In this document: piece after piece, positions 20,025 through 31,555 of the stretch | How the letters are laid out: each line of letters begins with the position of its first letter | Numbering within the stretch: position 1 is the stretch's first letter | From: Adiantum capillus-veneris | Taxonomy: Eukaryota; Streptophyta; Polypodiopsida; Polypodiales; Pteridaceae | DNA: 60,000 bases | Assembly: GCA_014529385.2 (NCBI GenBank) | Contig: CM043963.1 | Coordinates: 2,981,001 to 3,041,000, forward strand | Reading direction: 5' to 3' | Position numbers and translations under genes: made by a program | Notes under the pieces: generated by a model | Told to the model about the DNA's origin: nothing | Seen by the model: only the letters and a program-made list of their open reading frames with translations | Databases searched by the model: none

Positions 20025-20261
20025 TGCGATCGAGCATTGCGGCGGCACGACGGCGGTGAAGCAGTTGAGCGCGACGTAGCGGCGTCTCCTTCTTCTTCGT
20101 GGCGAGGAATCCTCCACGGCAGGAGCATAGAGCGGTGAGTGACACACCATTGCCCTCTTTTGAGCTTACTAGTTAAGCTAGGTGTGTGCTTGGAGCCGTC
20201 TATGGCTCGCACACAGTGTTAGGCAAGGCCCTTGCTTCGACAGTGTGGCAAGGAGCGCACA
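19677..20261 (+). repeat. Element C 5' LTR
   Basis: Matches 32929-33545 apart from a few substitutions and a shorter GT/GA run (about 19979-20023). TATA box TATAAAA at 19876-19882. Confidence 0.95.
19876..19882 (+). promoter_or_regulatory. TATA box of element C LTR
   Basis: TATAAAA in CTCATATAAAAGCC; repeated at 33128 in the 3' LTR. Likely core promoter for the element RNA. Confidence 0.55.
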
Positions 20262-20265
20262 TTTT

Positions 20266-20282
20266 TGGCGCCGCTGCCGGGG
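20266..20282 (+). other. Element C primer-binding site (Asp type)
   Basis: TGGCGCCGCTGCCGGGG, four bases after the 5' LTR. This is the site usual in Athila and Tat elements of plants (established knowledge). Confidence 0.85.
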
Positions 20283-21290
20283 AATCGCCCTGCACTAAGC
20301 CCAAGAGGCACTTTGTGCTTCTCCTATGAGTTGTTTGTAGTAGGAAAGAAGAGGAAGAGGAAGAGGAATGAGTTGTTTTTCTATAAGTTGTTAATTTTTG
20401 TGTTGCCTGCAAGTTCTGTGATTTTTGCATAATGTTGTGTTTTCTGTTTGCACACAGTCTTTGCACAATTAGTAGTCGTTAGCTTGTTTGCAGTGAATGA
20501 ATAAGTAGGAAGGCAGTTAGCAATTTCTGCTTGCACACAGTCTGTACACAGTTTTCTGTCAAGGTTTGCCTGCACACAGTCTTTGCACAGTAAGGTAGTG
20601 AGAGAGGAAGTAGGTGGACAGTTAGCCCACTGTCAGTGAGCAGTTAACAGATTAGTTAGTAGATTAGTTAGTGGTTAGCAGCATTGTTAGTAAGTAGATA
20701 AGGTAGTGAGCTGTGAGCTGGGAGGGTAGGTAGGTGACAGTGTGTGTGGCCAAGAAAGGGTCACCAAAACCGCGCGCGGTCGTCGCCCAAAGAGTGACTG
20801 GGGGGCTACACTAAAATTTTGATCGGGATCGGGATCATTTCCCCAAGCCCAAGCCCAAGCCCAAGCCCAAGCCCAAGCCTCAGTCCTCAGTCTTATGATA
20901 TATACTTGAGTCACTCTTATATATATACCCTACCCCTCAAGAGGGAATGAGAGCATGTGGGGCAAGTCCTCCACTCTCCTCCCTTCTCTTCCCACTTGCA
21001 CCCTTAGACTTTCTAATTTGGGCCTAGTTCCCTACTAGAAATTGACGGTTTTAGGGATTCCGAGGGCATAAAGTGACCAAACGGAGGGCTGTAAAGCACG
21101 GCATGTCCCTCTGACCGAGACGCTCATTTTGAGCTATCATACGTTCTATTCTATAGCTGGGTCAGAAAAAAAGGACCAAAAAATCAAAAAATAAATAAAT
21201 AAGAAAAGACTTGGGTTGCAAAACACCCAAAATTACTAGGTGAGCAGCCTTCACGGGCCCTCACTGACACTTCTAGGGGATCCAAGTCAT
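20283..21290 (+). other. Element C 5' leader
   Basis: About 1 kb without a supported ORF. Contains short degenerate repeats of TTTGCACACAGTCTTTGCACA (20440-20600), a hexamer run CCCAAG repeated about six times (20844-20880), and an A-rich tract before gag. Confidence 0.6.
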
Positions 21291-24200
21291 ATGAACCTAC
21301 GCTCTAGAAGAGTGTTAGAGCACGAGCATATTGGTAGTGCCTCCATTTACGCGGGCACCCATTATTCCTCCACCCTAGGTTCTGGACCTTCGGCCGGGAC
21401 TCAAGGTAGCGCGACCCACGATCCTCATATCATGTCTAGTGATTCTTCCTCTGACTACGAAGTCATGGAGGGGTATCCTACACCAAACCCTGATAGTTCA
21501 AGTCAAGACATGCATGCCATGGGCCCACGGCCCGGGTCCAGCGTGTTTAGACGCTTAAAAGAGACCCTTAGTAGAGCTACTCGCTCCGAACATGCGATTA
21601 ATGAAATAAATGAAGGGAGTGGGGAAGTAAATTCGTCATTCATGCTTAAAATGGACCCTATGCTTCTTGAGAGTGTGCATGTGAATGTTCCATCCACTGC
21701 ACCTTCTGATCCTTTAGGACTATCTCCCTCTGAGGTTTTACTACCCGATGGTAGGAGTCTTGCCGAAGTACAAGAGATCGAACGCTATCTGCAAGCAACA
21801 AGGGAGAGGGAAATTGAGAACCTACAAAGGCTAGAACAAAGTCGAGCCCTAAAAGCAAAGGCTCCTATGACAACAATCATGCCAGCCGAGCAACCGAGTG
21901 CTCCCAAGGTGGCAGTCACGGAGGGGCAAGCTATGGGGAGCAATAATGCTTCCACTTCAAGGGAAACCTCCAGCACGCCAGGCCTAGATGGGATATTCCT
22001 AAACGAAAATTGGGAGTATGACCTACAAGCAGAATCTTTAACTGATTGGTACACAGGACACACCTATCATGTGGGTTGGTTAGATGTTCTACAATCCACA
22101 TCGGGTGCTACTAGCATAGATGAGCAACAATAGAAAGTTTGTGATGTCCTCCATAGGATTGTCGAGTTAGAAAGACAGAACACAGGGATCAACATGCCTT
22201 CAACAGGCCTAATGAGATTCTTGGATACGGGAAAGGCCAACCAACCAACCCTGTCACAAATGGAGACTCCCTTAGTGAGCCCCATTGATCCTCCATATGT
22301 TGTTTCTCCAGGAGCCTCAGTACAATCTGAGCCCACAAGTGGCAGCTTTACCTTCCCAGATCTAGCTCATCTTTCTCTTAATGACACTACGGCTACCATG
22401 CATATCCCAATGGTGAGCATGACAAGAAGTACACCATGGAGTTCATTTGTTAACACTGTGTCGATGCCTAGTAGCACAGTGCCCCCAACTATACCTACAT
22501 GTATGTATCAATCATGTGCACCTGTCGCACCTCAGCCTCATGTAGCTCCTACACCTCCGATTATTCCAAGAGCTTACAATCCACAATGGAATTATCCAAG
22601 CTCTTATACAAGTAGAGCCATGCCATTTAATAATAACATGCCATATCAGGCACCCCCTATGCCTAGGGCCACGCCTGTAAACTTTGGACCACCGTCTGGT
22701 ACACCACCATACGAAATTTGGGACCAAAGAGCCGCGCGTATGCCAAGGCCAAGGCCAACTCCCATCTCACATGTGGTTCCAGGAGCACATACACCCATTA
22801 TACCTGCTCAAATAGGAGATTTGGCAGCATTTGCTCAAACTATCGGTCGCTCCATTGCGGAAAACATGCGTAGTGCACCTGATAGAGAGCCTAGGAGCAA
22901 GGCAGTTCAAGTAGCTAAGCTCACACAGAAATTCGGTGGAGACGAAGATGCTAGAAAGCATATGGAAGTCTTTGAACATGTGTGCGATTCCTTGGAAGAG
23001 CACAATGAGCTACATAAGTGTAAGGCTTTGAGTTTGACCCTAAGCGGAAAGGCTGGAGATTGGTATAGAACCTTCAGAGTAGAAGAGAAAACGATCTACT
23101 CTACTCTTAGGAGACTGTTCTTAAAAGAATACATATGAGAGGGAGTACTTTGGGGTGTAGCCTCTCAGCTCCAGAAAGCCCAACGAGAAGAAGGTGAATC
23201 CGTGAGAGACTTCATTAGTCGCCTAAAGAATTTGAATTCTCGATGCAATCCAAACGAGCGATTCAACAACAACCAATTGCTCGATAGATTCATTAGAGGA
23301 CTACGACATGAAAGTATCTATAATGGCCTAGTCATTAGAGGTATCACTACTTGGGAAGCAGTCACCATGAATGCAATCCAATTGGAGGATAATTTAATGA
23401 TTGCAGGAGAAAGAGTGTCTGCCGAGCCGAAGTCTAGTAGCTCGCAAGCATCAGGGCATGAGCCAATGAAGATAAAGTCAATCGTGAAAGAGCAAACGAT
23501 ATCTGAGATGACTTTGGCAGATCTCACAAAGGCCATCCAAGAAAGCCTTAGGGGTAATCGTGCTCCACAAAACACTCATATGTATCCAAGAAGGGAGCAA
23601 CAATGGTGCTCAATTTGCTTGGGCCCACATACTACGAGTGAATGCCCTACTTTCAGAGTAAAGTTTAACGGGACTTGTAACGCGTGTGGTAGGTATGGCC
23701 ATCAAGCGAAGGATTTCCTAATGCTTAAACGCATCATGGAAAATAGACTGCCTATAGCTTGGGCAGACTCACCTCGAGTTCCTGCATTGATGCCTACCCC
23801 ACCCATGGAGCAACAGTTGCCATTACAGCACATGGTCCCTAGAACCCAAAATGTGGTCCAAACCACACCGTTGCCACCTCCAGTACTAGGACCGCAACCC
23901 CCTCATCCAAGAGTTACACCTATGAACCAAATAGGTTGCGAGTCATCTAGTACTTATGTAGATTGCGAAGAGGACATAGACTCTAGTATCACCTATGGAG
24001 TCGACATGCTTGAGGAGTGTCCCATGTACTATATGGAAGACCATTGGGGACAAATCAAACCGGTATATCAAGCTACTGCGCTAGTAGCAAGAGGCCAAAG
24101 CATTAATAGTTTTTCCAGGAGACCACCTCTTCAGTGCTACGAATGTGGTGGACCACATCGAGTAGCTGAGTGCCCCATTAGAATGCAAAAGAATGTTGCA

Positions 24201-24656
24201 CTAATGCAAACAAGTCAAGGGAGTGCATTGGCAATGCCAATACTCACTTGTAATCGTTGTGGCATAGATCATTTGATCGCACAGTGTCCTAACAATCCAA
24301 ACGCACCGAAAATCACACCATTGAATATAAGAGAGATTGTTGATGGGACACCACCAACTATAAACATAGCACCACTGAATGCACTCACACGATCGATGCT
24401 CCAAAAGCAAAATTACATCCTCGAAGAGAGAGATGCTGCATCCATTGGCCAAGCGAGAAAGAAGAAAACACGAAGAAAGAAATCCCTTAATGCTTCTAGC
24501 TCAAAACCTAGTTCAAAGACTAACATAGGGACAGGAGAGGATCCCGTGTATATGAATGACCCTGAGGATGACTCAGATTCGATAGAGACCACGGAGACCA
24601 AAACTATTACTACAAAGGAAAAAGCCAGTGAGGAGGATCACGAGAGGGAATTATGA
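21291..24656 (+). pseudogene. gag: Element C Gag region, one frame with in-frame stops
   Basis: First ATG of the frame at 21291 (MNLRSRRVLEHEHIG). The frame runs with only three stops: TAG 22131, TGA 23136, TGA 24654. A long Pro/Ser-rich N-terminal region of about 500 codons precedes the capsid-type domain (about 22900-23400: LTQKFGGDEDARKHMEVF, W-RTF, F-SRLKNLN). Four zinc-knuckle-like motifs follow: C-x2-C-x3-H-x4-C at 23608, a C-x2-C-x4-H-x4 copy whose last Cys is Phe, and two more with x3 spacing at about 24136 and 24250. The large N-terminus and four knuckles are unusual for Ty3 Gag. Confidence 0.85.
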
Positions 24657-26264
24657 CGAACACCAACAGAGTATTCAAAGTTAAACCACCCAGTTGCGAA
24701 CCCCCAAGATAAGCCACGAGAGACAAAAAATGAGGATTGCAAGAGAAAGATTGGAACCTATCCAAACCCAACAGTGGAAATTGAACGAGTCCAACAACTG
24801 AGGGGTTTGGTGGAAGAAACTCAACGAACATTAGAACTTGAACCCAAACACATCCAGATGTCGGACACAGTGTTTCCCACACAAGTTCAACCTCACAAGA
24901 ACTACAGGCCGTTAGCTATACCCAGTATCATTCGGGAAGAGAGTGAGGGTAGGACATCTGAAAGTGGACACACACCTTTCCTACTAGAGAGAATGTTTGG
25001 TGAGGGAATACCCGACCCCCTAGAGGAAGTGGAGATTCCATCTTCACCATTCTCTTGTCAGGGTCCTACGTCCCACAAGATGCCATTAAATGTTGTCAAA
25101 TTGATGGATTTCATGTCTTCAGAAGTTAGAACCACCATCATGTCCAAACTATATAAAGACCCCGAGCTAGTCTCAGCTCTTCGAGCGTTCCTCAATGGAG
25201 AATTACAGGCCGGATTACCACAGTTTGCACATATGAACAAACCTGACTCGGTAATGAATGATGAGGAACATTTAGCACCACCATCTGACCTAGCGGGACA
25301 TGAATCTGTAATTGAAGTACCCGTTAACAAGTTGGGGCAATACTTTGAAGGTGATGAATCTAATGCTACTCTGCCAATCACTACTAAAGGATTAACTGTA
25401 AAGGGAGTCCTTGACGGTGGTGCGGGAGTCAGCATGGTGACAAAGAGTTGTTGGGAGTCTATGGGACGACCTCACCTTGAAGCCACAAGCGTAGTGGTAA
25501 AAATGGCTAATGGATCTATTGTTACGCCTATTGGAATGCTTAAGGATCTCAGGATCAAGGTCTTGGGACACAAGGTAAGGCAAACTTTCATTGTTATGGA
25601 TTTTTCCAAGCATCCTATGTCATTTGAGATGATCTTAGGGCATCCATTCATGAGGGAAGCAAAAATGGTGCATGACTGGTCCAAAAACCACGTCTACTTA
25701 CAGTTCCAAGACTCTGTCATTCGAGTTGATCTTTTAAGTGGTCGAACGCATCCTCCAGGAAATAAATTCATCATTGATAATCGATCAGACACAACAATTC
25801 ACTCAGCTCCATTACAGTATTGTTACACGTGTAGCGAAGACACGGATATTGGGGAGAACTCTCCTTATATGGATATCCTACCCGGAATGGCTGAGTCAGA
25901 CAATGTCGATTGGGTACACCTAGCGGCAACTATAGATACATGGGGAGCTAGAGGAACAACCTGGGTAACACCAAATGGGGAAGAGATACCACACATTGCA
26001 CCAGTAAACATGTTAGGAGTAGCACATGTAACATCCGATGATAAGAAAGAGGCACACCTACCTGAGAGTGAAACCGATGATTCCTCAAAGGCTTCAGTCC
26101 AATACACATCAGAAACGGAATCTCAGGGAGAAATGGATTCAAAACCTGAGGAAACATCGAGTGAGCCAAGTATAGAAACTGAACACTCAAGGTCTAGTAC
26201 GACCATCTATGGTAATTTATATGAGAGTGAAGAAGATACAAGCGAACACCTATCAAGCGAGTAG
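24657..26264 (+). pseudogene. pol: Element C protease domain region
   Basis: Same frame as gag; only a TGA separates them and a TAG (26262) ends it. The retropepsin core is at about 25395-25735: VKGVLDGGAGVSMVTK with DGG at the active site, then the flap region and ILGHPFMREAKMVHDW. The C-terminal third is acidic and Ser/Thr-rich (about 26040-26260). It would mature Gag-Pol. The DGG site matches that of element A, so it is probably a lineage trait and not decay. Confidence 0.85.
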
Positions 26265-28463
26265 AGTTCAAACATTTACCAAAATCAAAACCTTAACAAG
26301 AAACAAAGGTCATATAAGAGACGACGATATCAAGCAAATGTGAGAGCTAGGATAAACAAGGAAAGATCTACTGCAGAATGGCTTAGCTATCTAGGGGCAT
26401 GTGATGCTCATCGAAAGCTAGTAGACAATTGGGGTGAACATCTCCAGAGTGTCATGTGGTGCAGCCCGCGACCCATTGACCTCGCTCAATTGGAGGTTAC
26501 AGAGCCGAAATTGAGTCGAACTATAAGAAGACGTCAAAATCGAGAGTTAGCACAACAACAAAAGGAGGCAGAACTAAAAGAAAGGTCTCCGTCAAGACAA
26601 GAGCCTGCTGACTTACATACGGCTCCTGAACATTTTAAATCTTATACCACGGGGGAGCGAAAGGTTGTGTATGCCAAAGCCCAACGAATACCTACCAATG
26701 GAAGCAGTGGAGTCTATGATGGTCTAGCGGTAGTTAAAGAGATAGAATTAGCAGAACCAGGTGAGGAGTCTAAACCAGTCTTTATTGCTCAAGACCTTAC
26801 TGAAACTGAAGAGGCTGTACTTAAGAAGCTCCTCAAGGAATACAAGGATATCTTTGCTTGGACATATCATGACATGAAGGGCGTTCCACCTTCTGTGGTG
26901 CAACATACAATTCCCATGATCAACACTGCTAAACCCGTCCAGCAACGACCCTATCCAATGAATCCTAAGTACGCCAAAATTGTACAAGAGGAGATTGAAA
27001 AACTTATCCAATGTGGATTCATATACCCTATTGAGCACTCAGAATGGGTTTCTCCAATATTCATTGTGCCAAAAAAGAATGGGAAACTAAGAGTGTGCGT
27101 GGACCTCAAGAAAGTTAATGCAGCCACTAGGAGAGATCATTATCCCTTGCCACATTCAGAACATGTGCTTGAAAGAGTTGCGGGCAAGGAGGCTTATAGC
27201 TTTTTAGATGGGTACTTTGGTTACAATCAAATCACAATTGCATTAGAGGACCAAGCTAAAACTGCTTTTATCACAGAGTTTGGAGTGTTTGCATTTCGTG
27301 TTATGGCTTTTGGCTTAACGAATGCCCCTGCTACATTCCAACGATTAATAAACACTGCGTTTAAAGAATTTCTAAGGGAGTTTTGTGAAGCTTTCCTAGA
27401 CGACCTTTGTGTTTATTCTTCTTGGGAGAAGCATTTGTTATATCTACGAAAAATATTTGAAAGGTGCAGATTTTATCGCATCTCATTGAACCCTTTCAAA
27501 TGCCAATTTTGGGTTAAGCATGGAGTCATTCTAGGGCATATAGTGTCCAAGAACGGGATATCCACAGATGAGAGTAAGATTAAAGCCATTGCCGATTTGC
27601 CACCACCTACGAACTATAAAGGAGTTCAAAGATTTATGGGCCATGTTGGTTATTATCGAAGATTTATTTTAAACTTTGCCGAGATAGCGCGTCCATTGTA
27701 CAAGCTTCTTATCAAGTTTCACTGGACGGAAGAATGTCATCAATCTTATGAGTTATTAAAGAAGGCCCTAACAAGTGCTCCAATCCTGCGAACACCTGAT
27801 TGGAATGTACCTTTTCATGTGCATATTGATGCATCAAATTTTGCTATTGGGTGTGTTCTAACTCAACCAGGAGAACATAAATTGGACTACCCTATTAGCT
27901 TTGCAAGTCGCCAATTAAATGATGCCGAGATGAACTACACTACTACAAAGCGCGAAGGTCTAGCTATGATTTACGCAGAAAAGAAATTTCGCTATTACCT
28001 TCTTGCTACCAAGTTTGTGTTTTATGTTGATCATCAAGCATTGCTATATTTGGTAAACATGCCGTGTTCCACATGTCGAATTACACGATGGTTGTTAATT
28101 CTTCTTGAGTTTGACTTCACCATTGTTGTGAGGCCTGGGAGGAAACATGTCATGGCAGATCATTTATCTCGTATCCCTAATGGCGAAGCTCCTATGGGGG
28201 TTGATGATGAATTGCCTGATACTCCTTTGTTCATTGTTGAGACAATGCCTGAATGGAGTGAAAAGATTGTTAACTTCTTAGTTAATGGTTTTCCACCCAA
28301 AGAACTGCGAAAAGATATAGCTCGAAAATTAATTAAGGAATGCGAACCCAATTGCTTACTAGCTGGAACTCTCTATAAGAGAGGAAAAGATGATGTTCTT
28401 AGACGCTGTGCCCGCGAGGATGAGTATTTATATATTTTCTACAAGAGGCACACATGGGCGTAG
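26265..28463 (+). pseudogene. pol: Element C reverse transcriptase and RNase H
   Basis: Same frame as the protease. RT covers about 26980-27560 with [36 protein letters not shown] and the catalytic F-L-D-D at about 27400. RNase H follows with HIDASN (D), TKREG (E) and YVDHQ (D), all catalytic positions kept, and ends ADHLSRI. The frame breaks near 28450: integrase goes on in the +2 frame. Only one RNase H is present, unlike element A. Confidence 0.92.
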
Positions 28464-29640
28464 CTGGTGGTCACTTTTTAGGAAAGTTGACTGCTCGAAA
28501 GATCTTACAGTCAGGCTATTTGTGGCCCACTCTGTTTAAGGATGCATCACTTTTTGCAAAGGGATGTGATGAATGCCAACGCTTCAACAAGCCACAAAGA
28601 AGGGATAGGATGTCTCTACATCCCATCAAGGTAACCCAACCATTTGAAAAGTGGGGCTTAGACTTTGTAGGACCGATTAGTCCGGCTGCACGTAACACGC
28701 AATCATGATATATCATTGTGGCTACCGACTATGTAACCAAATGGGCTGAAGCAAAAGCAACACGGAAGGCGGATGCAAAAACAACAGCTAAGTTCCTCTT
28801 TGAGAACATTATCACACGTTTTGGATGCCCCTTTGAACTTGTGAGTGACAATGGAACTCATTTTATAAATGAAGTTATAAAATAACTCACATCAAACTTC
28901 ATGATATCACACCACAAGTCTACACCCTATTATCCCCAAGCAAATGGCCAAGCTGAGAGTACCAACAAAACTCTCATCTCCATTTTGACAAAGACAGTCG
29001 AGGCTCATCGCACTGATTGGGACCTAAAGCTTACATCAGCTTTATGGGCTTATCGTACTGCATATAAAGTTGTTATTAATTGCACACCGTTTAAGATGGT
29101 GTATGGCCAAGAAGCAGTTATGCCATGGGAGTTTGTCATTCCTAGTCTTCGAGTAGCTTCTCAAGAAGGTTGGGATGGTAACCCCTTAGTGGAGCGATTA
29201 TATATCCTGGAAAGGCTAGATGAAGAGAGGCAATTAGCTGTGCGAAATGCTCTAGTGGAGAAGGATAGGAGAAAGAAGTGGTTTGATAGCCATTTAAAGG
29301 ATAAAGACATCAAGGTTGGTGATAAAGTTCTTATGTACGGGGTACGTAATGAAAAGAAGAAATTGAAATACGTTGGTAAGGGACCATATGGAGTGTGTGA
29401 AATTACCCCACAAGGTACCATTCGTGTGGAGACTCTAGATGGAGTTGAAACCATTGGATTCCTTAATGGGAGTAAATTCAAAAGATATTATGATCCTCTA
29501 AGCCAGGAAGAGTTTCAAGGCATCCATCAAAAGAAGGCTGCCAAGGAACAAGCAAAGCTTAAAAAAGTCCAAGCAAGAGTTGAGGCTCGAGAACGACAAC
29601 AACGTCTTAGACGCCAACGAGAGGCTAATCTGGGAATCAC
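28452..29640 (+). pseudogene. pol: Element C integrase
   Basis: Frame shifted relative to RT at about 28450; in-frame stops TGA 28706 and TAA near 28882. HHCC zinc-binding part (GGHFLGK ... CDECQ), core with WGLDFVGP, VSDNGTHF and NGQAEST (D-D-E), then GKGPYGVCEI in the C-terminal part. A Lys/Arg/Gln-rich helix (about 29500-29630) links it directly to the second protease-like domain. No chromodomain. Confidence 0.9.
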
Positions 29641-30034
29641 GCAAGCATTTTTCGAGGACACAGATGACGAATCATTAGAATTTGAGCCACCCCTACGATA
29701 CCCAATTGAGCTAAATAGTCCCTATGGGAAAGTACTATACAATGCCTTATTAGATACGGGAGCTAAACACAATTTGTTATCCTATGGTGTTTGGTGTCAA
29801 TTAGGGAAACCGACCCTATCCCTGAGTACGATGCAAGTCAAGGGCATTAATAAAAAGAAAACTGCTATTCTTGGAGTCCTTCAGACCCCTTTTGTCTATG
29901 ACAATGGAAGCATAGTGCAGAGGTTTCTAGTCATGCCCGCGGGAGCTATGGAAGGCAACGTAAACCTGGGACGCACGTGGATGTTGGCAACCAAATGCAC
30001 TATTGATTGGGATACTGGTAGTGTCACGACGTGA
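29641..30034 (+). pseudogene. Second retropepsin-like domain after integrase (element C)
   Basis: In the same frame as integrase, about 115 residues with the retropepsin layout: YNALLDTGAKHNLLS (D-T-G at 29753-29761), a middle strand region (VKGINKKKTAILGVL, FVYDNGSIVQRFLVMP), and a closing NVNLGRTWMLATKCTIDWDTG like the ILGR-W-L...DW end of retropepsins. The element already has a protease with DGG before RT. A classical DTG domain C-terminal to integrase is not part of any Ty3 layout I know. It could be active, a binding module, or a captured clan AA protease. Ends at TGA 30032; CGA to TGA is one CpG transition. Confidence 0.7.
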
Positions 30035-30885
30035 CCACCGACTCTTACCCCTATCATTCAAGCAAAGTCACCTACGTTGCAAACTCTAGCAAAGTTGAAG
30101 GATAGCCAACATTCACAAGCCAAGGTGGTTAACTCGTCTTTGCCAGCTACCCATGAACCTAGCACTTCAACACTTGTAGTTGCAGCAAGCAGTAATATTG
30201 CAAGTACTCAACCTGCACGACCTAAGAGTACATATCAATGGGTCCCCAAGGCCTTACTTCCAACTACCTCAACCCTCCCATCCATTCCAAGAAAAAATTT
30301 CCTGGGAAAACCAAGAGCGCGCCCTAGGAGAGTCAAGACCAAATCACGATGGATTCCAAAACAACTATTAGAAGCCCAAGGCTACTATCATGGAAATGAG
30401 CAAATTTGGGTACCTAAATGTAAAATGTGTCCTTCCCTATCGACAACAAACCCATATGAGTCAAACAGTGTAACGCTAAAGCCAATGGCAGACCGTGGGA
30501 AGGGAAAGATCACAGAATGCTACACACCTAGTCCAGAGCTAGTTTGGGCTCCAAGGCAAAACCAATTTATTCCACCTAGCTCAGGAAGGGGGGAGTTCCA
30601 TGAAGCTTCTAGCTCCTCATGTAATACATCCATAGAGGTAGAAGCTTCTACACAGCCTCCATCTATAGTAGTGGACCTCCATGAAGCTACAAAAGAATCC
30701 ACACCTCCCAGTGTTCAAGAATCACCTGATGAACCACTTCAAGTTCGATCCTGAGAGAGTACCTTACCACCCTTGCAACTTGACGAGGCACCTAGGGTAA
30801 TAGAAAACTATTGGCAAAATTCCTCACCTATTACCAACTGGAACAATTGGTTTCAAAGGGTGACGACATCATTTCAAACGGTATG
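30035..30885 (+). pseudogene. Element C C-terminal tail with W-x-P-K/R repeats
   Basis: Same frame as integrase and the second protease, after TGA 30032; broken again by TGA 30752, then open to about 30885. It is Pro/Ser/Thr-rich with four Trp motifs: QWVPK (about 30237), RWIPK (30348), IWVPK (30403) and VWAPR (30540), and a KCKMC after the third. Such tryptophan repeats suggest a short linear binding motif. No family was recognised. As one product with integrase it would form a very long Pol C-terminus. Confidence 0.55.
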
Positions 30886-31132
30886 ATCTACCCAAGGAAG
30901 AGGGGAGTGTTTGTGGACATCCATCATTCACTTGCTTCCCTCTCAACCTTTCTCCCTGACCTCTTAATCTCCAATCTTAGGGAGTGTATATATAAAGCCT
31001 TATACTCACAAAAACAAGATAAAAAAGTAAAAGAGCAAGAGCCATAACACAAATCATAAAAACAAATTATGCACAAGAACACGACCCTTGTAATATTTGC
31101 ACTCTAACCATCATCTATTTGCGTGTACAGAT

Positions 31133-31555
31133 ATGGCTAGTACGCTAGAGTCATCCACTCCTGCCTTGGGTGAGAGGTACCCTCGTTACTTTTCACAAAT
31201 ATTTCACATGGTCTTTCCAGTGCTTGCATGTGAATGGGATTTGATAGGTACGCTAGCATGTGAGAGGAATTTTGAGGAGTTAGAATGGCTGATACGTCTC
31301 TTGACCACGTCTGATCCATACTTAGTAGAGAGCATTTCTCCCATTGCACAAGCCTACCCTTTTGACCAAGATGACTATAGGCGTCTCGTGACCTTCTTAG
31401 TAAACATGGGCACCTATGATGGAGAAGAAAATTTACACGACTACACGGATGGCACATATGGTCTCATGGATGATGACTTTGTTTATCTCGACGACGAGGA
31501 TAGGGGTTTAGCCTTAGGGTTTCCCCCCAACCTCTACAATATCCTATTCCCTTGA
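31133..31555 (+). CDS. Unrecognised acidic ORF (about 140 aa) downstream of pol in element C
   Basis: ATG at 31133 opens MASTLESSTPALGERYPRYF; the ORF is intact although pol is broken. The bases just before it, TTTGCGTGTACAG, look like a 3' splice site, so it may be made from a spliced RNA as the env-like ORFs of Athila elements are thought to be. The product is acidic, with NFEELEWLIRLL and a C-terminal Asp/Glu-rich stretch (DDDFVYLDDEDRG). There is no signal peptide or membrane segment, so it does not look like an envelope. Function unknown. Confidence 0.45.
   Translation: MASTLESSTPALGERYPRYFSQIFHMVFPVLACEWDLIGTLACERNFEELEWLIRLLTTSDPYLVESISPIAQAYPFDQDDYRRLVTFLVNMGTYDGEENLHDYTDGTYGLMDDDFVYLDDEDRGLALGFPPNLYNILFP

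Noticed and set aside
20440-20600. CRISPR-like array
   Set aside because: The repeats are degenerate, unevenly spaced and inside a plant retroelement leader.
31133-31555. Envelope gene in element C
   Set aside because: Position fits an env-like ORF but there is no signal peptide or membrane segment; called as unknown instead.
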